In this document: piece after piece, positions 54,035-62,103 of the stretch | How positions within the stretch are numbered: position 1 is the stretch's first letter | Layout of the letters: every line of letters begins with the position of its first letter | Assembly (NCBI GenBank): GCA_964496435.1 | Contig: CAZBZP010000019.1 | Location: 14,745-78,744, forward strand | Direction of reading: 5' to 3' | Source of the DNA: Berkiella sp964496435 | GTDB taxonomy: Bacteria; Pseudomonadota; Gammaproteobacteria; Berkiellales; Berkiellaceae | Length of the DNA: 64,000 bases | The notes under the pieces: generated by a model | Database searches by the model: none | What the model was told of the DNA's origin: nothing | The model's input: the letters and a program-made list of their open reading frames with translations, nothing else | Program-made: the position numbers and the translations under genes

Positions 54035-54241
54035 GTGAAAGGGAGAAAGGCTTTGCCTGTAGTTAAAAAAAGTTATTCTGAAGAGAAAAAACTTCTTGTT
54101 CGCCTGCCAACAGAACTGCATGGGAAATTGAGATTGTTGGCATTTGATATGAATGTAAGCATGGCTGAATTATGTCGTGAAGGCTTAGAAATAATAATTA
54201 ATTCATATATTAATGTTGAAAAACGGCAATCGAAGTCATGA
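54035..54241 (+). CDS. Ribbon-helix-helix regulator ahead of the czcCBA-like operon
   Basis: Up to 68 aa. EEKKLLVRLPTELHGKLRLLAFDMNVSMAELCREGLEIIINSYI is an Arc/CopG-type ribbon-helix-helix domain. Start is either GTG at 54035 or, with the better GGGAGAAAGG site, TTG at 54053. It overlaps the next gene by 4 bp (ATGA), so it is translated with the efflux operon and is a likely local repressor of it. RHH regulators are uncommon for HME-RND operons, which usually use two-component or MerR control. Confidence 0.78.
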   Translation: MKGRKALPVVKKSYSEEKKLLVRLPTELHGKLRLLAFDMNVSMAELCREGLEIIINSYINVEKRQSKS

Positions 54242-55629
54242 AAAAAGGTTATATTTTAAGTAGCAGGAACTTCAATATAATTGCCGTAAAATCAAAAGCA
54301 ATCCTCTTTAAAGAATTTTGTATTGCTATTTTTCTATTGCATAATTGTTTTTCTTCACTTTATGCAAGCGAACAAATCCCTGAAGATAGCATAACTTCCC
54401 ATGAGTTTATATTAACAACTTCTTCGCTTAATGAGTTTATTAATCAATCATTAGATGAAAACCCTAGTATTCAAGCAGCAAAAGCTAACTTGGCAGCAAC
54501 TCAAGCTCGCTTAGCGGCAGCCGGAAAACCGCTTTATAACCCAGAATTAATAGCAGAAACAGAACAGAAGCGTCAAAAAAGTTTTAAAGATGCCGAATTA
54601 GCTCAAGATGGTGAAAAACCATACGAGAAAACGTATACGGCAGGATTTAATCAAACCATAGATTGGTCTAACAAGCGATTAGCACGCACGAAAGTTGCTG
54701 ATACAACCGTTCATGTTGCGCAGTATCAATTGTTTGCTTTGCGCCAGCAATTATCGACAGAAATGTTGATGGCCTTAATTCGTTATCATGCAGCTCAAAA
54801 AGTTGTAATGTTATCAAAACAGCGAACTTCATTGTTGCAACAGTTTGTCACATTAACAGAAAAGCGACAAGCTTCAGGTGATGTAGCACGAGTAGAAACT
54901 GATTTAGCACAACTAGCTTTATCTGAGGCATTTGCTCAACAAGCAGATTCTGAAATACGCAGTAATCAGGCTGTACAAGTTTTACGAGCAACGACGGGGT
55001 TAGCTCGAGCGAATTTTCCTGTGCTGCCAGACATTTTACCCAATCCAAATATGATGAATACAAATATTGATGAATTGCTGGGTTGTTTGCCTGCCTTGAA
55101 AGTATTAAATGAGCAATTTCAAAATGCCAAGATGCGTATTGGTTTGGCTAAACGCGAGCGTTACCCCGATCCTACGGTTGGTATTCAGGGAGGACAAGAA
55201 AATACAAATGAAGGTAATAAGCGCGTGCTTTTAGCATCATTCACTATCCCCTTATTTATTCGAAACTCTTATCAAGCTGAAGTTGAAGCTGCTGATTACG
55301 ATGCAATTGAGGCTGAAAAAAAGAGGATGGATGTAATTCGCCAAACAAGAGCGGATATCATTAGTACGACAGAACGTTATCAAATGCTTTATCAAGCTGT
55401 ACAAGAATCACAACAAATCGCTGGGAAGCCCTTAAACGATGGCATGATATTAATACAGCGCCTTTGGCAAGGCGGGGAAATGTCAACTACGGATTATTTG
55501 GTACAACTTAAACAACGCTTGGATAGTCAAATTGCTGGCGCAGAATTGCGAGAACGTGCATGGCAGGCATGGGGAGATTGGCTCAAAGCCTCTGGCACAG
55601 TAGAAGAATGGTTGCAAAATAAGTTATAA
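54238..55629 (+). CDS. helC: Outer-membrane efflux protein, CzcC/HelC-like
   Basis: 463 aa. Signal region (~15-42), then the TolC-like repeat pattern: two long helix-hairpin halves (LNEFINQSLDENPSIQAAKANLAATQARLAAAGKPLYNPEL and the second repeat near 290-420 starting LNEQFQNAKMRIGLAKRERYPDPTVG). It forms the trimeric outer-membrane channel of the HelCBA/CzcCBA pump. No OM-factor gene accompanies cusBA, so sharing is likely. Confidence 0.9.
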   Translation: MKKGYILSSRNFNIIAVKSKAILFKEFCIAIFLLHNCFSSLYASEQIPEDSITSHEFILTTSSLNEFINQSLDENPSIQAAKANLAATQARLAAAGKPLYNPELIAETEQKRQKSFKDAELAQDGEKPYEKTYTAGFNQTIDWSNKRLARTKVADTTVHVAQYQLFALRQQLSTEMLMALIRYHAAQKVVMLSKQRTSLLQQFVTLTEKRQASGDVARVETDLAQLALSEAFAQQADSEIRSNQAVQVLRATTGLARANFPVLPDILPNPNMMNTNIDELLGCLPALKVLNEQFQNAKMRIGLAKRERYPDPTVGIQGGQENTNEGNKRVLLASFTIPLFIRNSYQAEVEAADYDAIEAEKKRMDVIRQTRADIISTTERYQMLYQAVQESQQIAGKPLNDGMILIQRLWQGGEMSTTDYLVQLKQRLDSQIAGAELRERAWQAWGDWLKASGTVEEWLQNKL

Positions 55630-55649
55630 GGATTAAAGTGGGACAAAAT

Positions 55650-56774
55650 ATGAAACCAATTAGAAAAATTTTATCAATTTGCGCGTTATTTTATCTCACG
55701 TTTTGTTTATTACCAAAAGCTGTTTCTGCTGGAGACGATAAGAATTTACCTGATGATAAAAACGTAGTCATTTTAAACAAGGAAGCTCAACAAGCTGCTG
55801 GTATTACTGTCATCACATTGCAACCACAACCGATAAAAGCCTCTATTACTGCACCTGGTGAAGTCATCCCTAATGCCAAGCTCACCAACAAAGTAACAAC
55901 ACGTGTGGCATCGCAAGTAATTAAGCGTTATGTTCAAGAAGGCGAACATGTAAAAAAAAATCAAGTTCTTGCTACACTCTCTAGTGTTGATATGGCTAAA
56001 ATACAAGGCGACTTATTGTTAGCATCTCAAGAATGGCAGCGCGTTAAATCTTTAGGAAAGGAAGCCATATCAGGTAAGCGCTATTCTGAAGCTCAGGTGG
56101 CTTATCAACATGCTTTTTCAACGGCATTAGCTTATGGATTAACAGAAACTGAAATAGATGGGTTGCTACGTGCTCAAAAGCCGTCTCAAGCTAAGGGTGA
56201 ATTTAATATATTAGCTCCCCGGGATGGAACCATTCTTAATATCAATTTTACTGAAGGTGAATTAATTGAACCTGGGCGCATCTTACTACAGGTAGTAGAT
56301 GAGGCCACGGTATGGATAGATGCTAAGTTACCGTCTGATCTAGCTCGACCTGTAAAAGTAGGAGACTTGGCAAAAGTTTCTTCCAGAAATAGCTTACTAT
56401 CAGGATCCGTGATTCAGGTACATCACCAATTAGATGAAACCACTAGGACGCGTTCCATTCGAATAGAAATCCCTAATACAACGGATGTTCTTCATCCTGG
56501 ACAATATGTTAATTGCTTAATCGAAGGCGAAGAGACTACCCCTAAGCTAGCCTTGCCTGTAGCTGCCGTATTAAGAACATCTGATGGGGATTGGGCGATT
56601 TATGTTGAAAAAACGCCAGATCACTTTCAACAGGTTGAAGTAAAAGTGTTAGAAGTGATTGACAATAATGCTGTTATAGAGGGAGTTTCCGCAGGACTGA
56701 AAGTTGTTACTACGGGTGCATTTTTTGTGCATTCGGAATTAAATAAGCGTGGGTTTGATGCACATGGGCATTAA
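55650..56774 (+). CDS. helB: RND periplasmic adaptor, CzcB/HelB-like
   Basis: 374 aa from the ATG at 55650, which starts a signal peptide (KPIRKILSICALFYLTFCLLPKAVSA); an upstream GTG at 55638 adds four residues. NVVILNKEAQQAAGITVITL and TAPGEVIPNAKLTNKVTTRVASQVIKRYVQEGEHVKKNQVLATL form the usual barrel-sandwich half, followed by the helical hairpin and DGTILNINFTEGELIEPGRILLQV. No CusF-type tail, in contrast to the first adaptor. Confidence 0.9.
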   Translation: MKPIRKILSICALFYLTFCLLPKAVSAGDDKNLPDDKNVVILNKEAQQAAGITVITLQPQPIKASITAPGEVIPNAKLTNKVTTRVASQVIKRYVQEGEHVKKNQVLATLSSVDMAKIQGDLLLASQEWQRVKSLGKEAISGKRYSEAQVAYQHAFSTALAYGLTETEIDGLLRAQKPSQAKGEFNILAPRDGTILNINFTEGELIEPGRILLQVVDEATVWIDAKLPSDLARPVKVGDLAKVSSRNSLLSGSVIQVHHQLDETTRTRSIRIEIPNTTDVLHPGQYVNCLIEGEETTPKLALPVAAVLRTSDGDWAIYVEKTPDHFQQVEVKVLEVIDNNAVIEGVSAGLKVVTTGAFFVHSELNKRGFDAHGH

Positions 56775-56791
56775 GAAAGGAGGCCCTTCTC

Positions 56792-59700
56792 ATGCTTGAT
56801 AAAATAATTGATTTTTCAGTTAATAACCGTTTTCTTATCGTTCTATCATTGTTGGTGTCTATAGTCGTAGGTATACTAATTTTACCTCGTTTAAATTTAG
56901 ATGCGTTTCCTGATGTCACCAATGTCCAAGTTGTCGTTAATGCAGAATCTCCAGGTCTGGCAGCAGAAGAAGTTGAACAATTAATTACCTTTCCAATTGA
57001 AGCCGCCTTGTACACGTTACCAAACGTCGAAGAAGTGCGGTCTATCTCTAAGGTCGGTTTGTCTGTTGTAACCGTAGTTTTTAAGGATACTGTCGATATT
57101 TATTTCGCTCGTCAACAAGTATTTGAGCGATTGCAAAGTGCTCGTGAAAAAATGCCTTCAGGCATTGGTACTCCTGAAATAGGACCTAATACTTCTGGTC
57201 TAGGTCAAATTTTTCAATACATTTTGCGGGCAGATGACTCTAAAAAATTTGATATTATGGCATTGCGTTCGCTAAATGATTGGGTGGTAAAATTATTGTT
57301 AGCGCCGGTAGAAGGTGTTACTGATGTCTTATCATTTGGTGGCGAGGTGCGTCAATATCAAGTACAAATCGATCCGGCCCGGTTATTAGCATATAAGTTA
57401 ACAATCGATGAATTAGTGAATTCCATAGAATCAAATAATCGTAATGCGGGGGGGTGGTATTTAGATAGGGGCGCTGAACAGTTAGTCATTCGTGGTGTTG
57501 GTTGGGTCCGAAGTGGTGATAAGGGATTACAAGATATCGCCAATATTTCTATTAAAGATCAAGATGGAGTAGTGATCCGTGTTCGGGATGTTGCTCAGGT
57601 TGTGTATGGAAGTGAAATACGTCAAGGTGCTGTAACACTGAGTGAAAGAGACGCAAAAGGTGAACCTAAAGCTTTGGGGGAAGTTGTAGCAGGGGTTGTT
57701 CTAAAGAGGATTGGTGCTAACACAAAAGCTACTATTGATGGTATCAAAGATCGGATACCACTCATACAAACTGCATTACCTGCAGGCGTAAAATTCGTGC
57801 CATTTTATGATCAAGCAGATCTTATTCAACAAGCCGTGCATACAGTGGTAAAAGCACTGATTGAGGCTTTTATCTTAATTTTTATTGTATTGTTGCTTTT
57901 TCTTATGAATTTAAGAACCACCTTATTAGTTATTATATCAGTGCCCATTTCTGTAGGGCTGGCTTTGATGGGAATGGCATATTGGAATATCTCAGCAAAT
58001 TTAATGTCACTAGGTGGTCTTTCAATTGCGATTGGGATGATGGTCGATGGTTCTGTTGTAATGATGGAAAACATCTTTAAGCATATTAGTGAACCAGGTT
58101 CTGATCATGATCGAATTGAAAAAGACGATGAATCTTTAGATGCCGAAAGCTATCTACATGAACATGCAATTCCTTTACGGATCCAAGAAGCCGCACGTGA
58201 GATTTCGCGTCCAGTTTTTTTTGCTGTACTTATTATCATTGTAGTTTTTGCCCCACTCTTTAGCTTAGAGGGTGTCGAAGGCAAACTTTTCCAACCTATG
58301 GCAGTGAGTATTGTGTTGGCCATGGTAGCTTCTTTGTTCGTTGCAATGATGGTTATTCCCGCATTAGCAACCTATCTGTTTAAATCTGGTATTAAGCATC
58401 GTCATAGCCTGATTATGGGTCCAATTGCGCATTTTTATAGAAAAGCATTAACAAAAGCAATGAAATATCCCAAACAGGTAATCATATATGCTATAGCCTT
58501 GTTTCTAATTTCATTGACGTTACTGCCATTTATGGGAACTGAATTTGTGCCTGAGTTGGAAGAAGGAACTTTAAATATTCGTGTTACTTTAGCACCCTCA
58601 GCAAGTTTAGATACCTCGATAACAGTTTCACATAAGCTGGAAGAGCTGCTTATGACCTTCCCTGAAGTCACCTATGCTTCTAGTCGCATTGGTCGACCTG
58701 AATTAGGGGGTGATCCTGAACCAGTATCGAACATTGAAGTATTAGTGGGATTAAAGCCCATTAAACAATGGACTTCAGCTAAAAACAGACAGAAATTACA
58801 AGAGCTGATGGAAATGAAAATGGCAATCTATCCAGGATTGCTATTTAGCTTTTCACAACCAATAGCAAGTCGAGTAGATGAATTGCTTTCTGGAGTTAGA
58901 GCACAGCTCTCTGTTAAGCTTTTTGGTACCGATCTTTCTGTTTTAGCAGATAAAGGAAAAGAAATTGAAGAATTAGTAAAGTCAGTAAAAGGTACTCGCG
59001 ATGTAGCAATTGAGCAGATCACAGGTGAAGCTCAGCTGGTCATAAAACCTGATCGAGAAAAACTAATGCGCTATGGGATCTCAGTAGGTGAAGTTATGTC
59101 GCTAGTATCTGATGCCATTGGCGGTAAGACGGCGGGTCAAGTGATTCAAGGTAATGAACGATATGATATTTATGTGCGTTTAGCTAAACCTTATCGCGAT
59201 AGTCTTGAAGCCATTAGTAATCTTATTTTGCAGTCATCAAAAGGGGCGTGGGTCCGTTTAAGCGATGTCGCTACTGTTAAAATTGAAGAAGGCACTCCAC
59301 AGATTAGACGTGATGATGTCCAAAGGCGTGTTGTAATTCAAGCGAATGTCGAAGGTCGTGATATGGGAAGTGTTGTTGCTGAAATCCAACAAAAAATTGC
59401 ACAAAAAGTAAAGCTGTCTGCTGGTTATACCGTTGACTATGGTGGTCAATTTGAAAATCAACAACGTGCACAAGCTCGGCTCATGATAGTCGTACCTTTG
59501 TCTTTAGGCTTGATTTTTTTATTACTTTATTTTGCTTTTAGTTCTGCTGGACAAGCACTATTAATTATGATCAATGTCCCACTTGCTTTAATTGGTGGAA
59601 TTATAGCTTTGTTTATTTCAGGGCAATATCTTTCTGTCCCTGGATCTATAGGATTTATTGCTTTGTTTGGGATTGCGGTTCTCAATGGGGTTGTACTAGT

Positions 59701-59977
59701 AAATGCCATTAATCAAAATAAAGAGGATGGCATGTCTACTGAAGAATCCATTTTTTTAGGGTCACTCTCAAGACTCAGACCTGTTTTAATGACTGCATTT
59801 ATAACCGCGCTTGGTTTAATTCCTATGTTAATGGCAAGAGGAATAGGTGCCGAAATTCAGCGCCCCCTTGCAACAGTGGTAGTGGGTGGCTTAGTGTCAT
59901 CGACAGCATTAACATTATTAGTGCTACCAGTACTTTACGGATTATTTTTCAAAAATGGCAGTCGTAATGGTAATTAA
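56792..59977 (+). CDS. helA: Heavy-metal RND transporter, CzcA/HelA-like
   Basis: 1061 aa with an AAGGAGG ribosome site. LDAFPDVTNVQVVVNAESPGLAAEEVEQLITFPIE is the divalent-cation (Zn/Co/Cd/Ni) HME-RND signature, and GLSIAIGMMVDGSVVMMENIFKHI the TM4 motif. It is the proton-driven pump of a HelCBA-type system. The sequence is plainly paralogous to CusA at 50150 but of the divalent class, so the plasmid covers both metal types. Confidence 0.95.
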   Translation: MLDKIIDFSVNNRFLIVLSLLVSIVVGILILPRLNLDAFPDVTNVQVVVNAESPGLAAEEVEQLITFPIEAALYTLPNVEEVRSISKVGLSVVTVVFKDTVDIYFARQQVFERLQSAREKMPSGIGTPEIGPNTSGLGQIFQYILRADDSKKFDIMALRSLNDWVVKLLLAPVEGVTDVLSFGGEVRQYQVQIDPARLLAYKLTIDELVNSIESNNRNAGGWYLDRGAEQLVIRGVGWVRSGDKGLQDIANISIKDQDGVVIRVRDVAQVVYGSEIRQGAVTLSERDAKGEPKALGEVVAGVVLKRIGANTKATIDGIKDRIPLIQTALPAGVKFVPFYDQADLIQQAVHTVVKALIEAFILIFIVLLLFLMNLRTTLLVIISVPISVGLALMGMAYWNISANLMSLGGLSIAIGMMVDGSVVMMENIFKHISEPGSDHDRIEKDDESLDAESYLHEHAIPLRIQEAAREISRPVFFAVLIIIVVFAPLFSLEGVEGKLFQPMAVSIVLAMVASLFVAMMVIPALATYLFKSGIKHRHSLIMGPIAHFYRKALTKAMKYPKQVIIYAIALFLISLTLLPFMGTEFVPELEEGTLNIRVTLAPSASLDTSITVSHKLEELLMTFPEVTYASSRIGRPELGGDPEPVSNIEVLVGLKPIKQWTSAKNRQKLQELMEMKMAIYPGLLFSFSQPIASRVDELLSGVRAQLSVKLFGTDLSVLADKGKEIEELVKSVKGTRDVAIEQITGEAQLVIKPDREKLMRYGISVGEVMSLVSDAIGGKTAGQVIQGNERYDIYVRLAKPYRDSLEAISNLILQSSKGAWVRLSDVATVKIEEGTPQIRRDDVQRRVVIQANVEGRDMGSVVAEIQQKIAQKVKLSAGYTVDYGGQFENQQRAQARLMIVVPLSLGLIFLLLYFAFSSAGQALLIMINVPLALIGGIIALFISGQYLSVPGSIGFIALFGIAVLNGVVLVNAINQNKEDGMSTEESIFLGSLSRLRPVLMTAFITALGLIPMLMARGIGAEIQRPLATVVVGGLVSSTALTLLVLPVLYGLFFKNGSRNGN

Positions 59978-60001
59978 GCAATTTTAATCTCAATCTTAAG
60001 C

Positions 60002-60946
60002 ATGAGAAATGAAATAATGAGCACAGAACATTCTTATAGCATTCCAACAACTCAGAATGAGCGTACACTATGGTTTGCACTTGTTTTGACTTCAAGTTTC
60101 TTGACGATAGAGTTTGTTGCTGGTTTGTTAATGAATAGCCTCGCACTATTGTCCGATGCTTCACATATGTTTACAGATGCATCCGCACTTGCGATTGCAC
60201 TTGCTGCGATACGAATTGCTCGTCGTCCTGTAGATTTTAAGAGAACTTATGGGTACCATCGCTTTGAGATATTAGCAGCAGCATTTAATGCGTTGCTGCT
60301 ATTTGGAGTAGCAATCTACATACTTTATGAGGCTTATGAGCGCTTTAGAACCCCTGCAGAAGTGCATTCCACCGGTATGATGATTGTTGCTGGGATTGGT
60401 TTGATGATTAATCTCATCAGTATACGCCTTCTCTCTAGTGGCAAAGAGACAAGTTTGAATCTTAAAGGAGCTTATCTTGAAGTTTGGAGCGACATGCTTG
60501 GTTCAATTGGTGTACTCATAGCGGGTATCGTTATTCGATATACCGCTTGGACTTGGGTCGATACCTTAGTTGCTGTAGGTATTGGTTTGTGGGTTTTACC
60601 TAGAACATGGGTATTGCTTAAGGCAAGTTTAAATATTCTTCTTGAAGGTGCTCCTGAGGGCATTGATGTTGACGAAATTGGCAAAACAATAGAGGCCTTA
60701 CCCGGTGTTATTGGCGTACATGATTTGCATGTTTGGGTCCTTACAAGCAGCAAGAATAGTTTAACAGTTCATGTAGTGCATAATGAGCAGCTTAAATCTG
60801 ACGTACTGATTAGGATGATTCAAGAAATATTAGCGGACCGATTTAAAGTTTTTCATTCTACATTGCAGATTGAATTATCACCTTGCGAACATAGTTCTGA
60901 TGGATGCAATTTTATCGAGCATCGTAAAAGCTTCAAGGAAACATAG
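60002..60946 (+). CDS. czcD: CDF cation exporter, CzcD-like
   Basis: 314 aa (an internal ATG at 60017 is equally possible). Six membrane segments, with the metal site motifs SDASHMFTDASAL in TM2 (H..D) and EVWSDMLGSIGV in TM5 (D...), and a C-terminal cytosolic domain (EIGKTIEALPGVIGVHDLHVWVL). It moves Zn/Co/Cd from cytosol to periplasm, feeding the HelCBA pump. It follows helA by 24 bp, in the same operon. Confidence 0.94.
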   Translation: MRNEIMSTEHSYSIPTTQNERTLWFALVLTSSFLTIEFVAGLLMNSLALLSDASHMFTDASALAIALAAIRIARRPVDFKRTYGYHRFEILAAAFNALLLFGVAIYILYEAYERFRTPAEVHSTGMMIVAGIGLMINLISIRLLSSGKETSLNLKGAYLEVWSDMLGSIGVLIAGIVIRYTAWTWVDTLVAVGIGLWVLPRTWVLLKASLNILLEGAPEGIDVDEIGKTIEALPGVIGVHDLHVWVLTSSKNSLTVHVVHNEQLKSDVLIRMIQEILADRFKVFHSTLQIELSPCEHSSDGCNFIEHRKSFKET

Positions 60947-60991
60947 ATGTTTCTGATTATTATATTCAAGATTTAAAAAATTGGAAAAAAG

Positions 60992-61457
60992 ATGATAAGT
61001 ATAAGGGTGCAAGTATTGTTTAGTTTCGGTTTGCTATTTTCATCAGCACATGCTGCCATATATCAATGGCAAGATGCTAATGGTCAAATGCATTATGAGC
61101 AATCCCCCCCCAAAGGATGTAGATGCAATTAAATTTGATCCAAATGTAGCTCCTTCAAGCTCAGCTCAACAAGAACGTTCTAATGTAGAAAATCTTATAA
61201 ATGAGCAGAAAAAGGCCCACGAAAAAGAATTAATTGATAAAGAAAAGGCAGACAATCAAGCAGCTGAAACTAAACTACTTGCGATTAATTGCGAACGAGC
61301 AAAAACATACCTACAAAATTTAGAATCCAAAATCCGCATACGAATGTTAAGCAAAGACCAAAAGGAAGCAACTCGTCTTGATCCGGCGGCACGAGATCTT
61401 GAGATCGAGAAAACCAAAAAAGATATTGAAAAATATTGCCTTGATCTTTTCCTTTAA
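60992..61457 (+). pseudogene. DUF4124-domain gene with a poly-C frameshift
   Basis: ATG at 60992 gives a signal peptide (VLFSFGLLFSSAHA) and AIYQWQDANGQMHYEQSPPK, the DUF4124 motif. A run of eight C (61104-61111) then shifts the frame to an early stop. With seven C the frame joins DVDAIKFDPNVAPSSSAQQERSNVE..., a lysine/glutamate-rich coiled coil, to a stop at 61457. That gives a normal periplasmic ~155-aa protein. The end of the gene abuts the IS3 remnant. Phase variation, sequencing error and decay are all possible. Confidence 0.8.
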
Positions 61458-61590
61458 AAAAGTGTCATCAGCTTTGAGGTCATCTTTGTGCTTTTGCCAC
61501 TCATAAAACCCACTTCGCGACACCTGCAAGCATTTGCATAAAAGAACAACATTATATTGTTGCCTTTGTTCATCTATGAATGCGTATCTC
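61456..61590 (-). pseudogene. Truncated IS3 OrfB (N-terminal fragment)
   Basis: The minus-strand frame continues from the orfA end as ...LLCKCLQVSRSGFYEWQKHKDD, the start of IS3 OrfB (HTH_21 region), then loses similarity after about KADDTF at ~61456. The catalytic DDE part is absent. Confidence 0.75.
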
Positions 61591-61897
61591 GCTTCGGATC
61601 GTTCGCGAAGTAGGCTGTGGCCTTTTTTAGGATTTCACAGGTCTCCTTTAGCCGCTGGTTATCTTTTCGCAGCTTCAAGAGCTCTTCATGCAATTTTTCA
61701 ACATCCATTTCTTTGCTAGTGCCAGTGCTGGTAGCAGAAGTTACTTTTTGGCTTTTGGCAGAGCTAACCCAAGCATATAAAGTTGATTCTGATACACCAA
61801 GCTCTTTTGCTGTTTTGGCAATGGGTTGATTAGAGGTTAAAGCAAGCTGAACTGCTTGCTGCTTAAATGACTTGTCAAAATTCTTATACTTGGACAT
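61574..61897 (-). CDS. IS3-family transposase OrfA
   Basis: 107 aa. YKNFDKSFKQQAVQLALTSNQPIAKTAKELGVSESTLYAWV is the HTH_Tnp_1 domain, followed by the leucine-zipper region EKLHEELLKLRKDNQRLKETCEILKKATAYFA, the standard IS3 OrfA ending that leads into OrfB. It ends within the expected frameshift zone. Without a full orfB it cannot transpose alone. Confidence 0.9.
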   Translation of the reverse strand: MSKYKNFDKSFKQQAVQLALTSNQPIAKTAKELGVSESTLYAWVSSAKSQKVTSATSTGTSKEMDVEKLHEELLKLRKDNQRLKETCEILKKATAYFANDPKRDTHS

Positions 61898-62103
61898 ACA
61901 CGACTCCTAACTGATACTTAGTTTATCAAATTAGGTGTCCGTCGTCAGGGGATCAGGTCAAATCAATACAATTACACGCATTTGTCTCTGTTAAATGTAT
62001 AACTAATACTACAGTCCAATTAAAATGGTTTCCACTATGATATAAGTTTAAATAGTGATCTCGACAGTTTTTAGTGTATATCAACAATTGAAAGCGACTA
62101 CAT

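Larger units (their letters stand above)
61456..61963 (-). mobile_element. IS3-family insertion sequence remnant
   Basis: It has an intact orfA (61574-61897) and only the first part of orfB. The outer end, TGATCCCCTGACGACGGACA on the minus strand just beyond orfA, looks like an IS3-type terminus. The inner boundary falls near the stop of the DUF4124 gene (about 61456), where orfB stops matching transposase. No second terminus is visible, so the element is truncated and immobile unless complemented. Confidence 0.75.
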
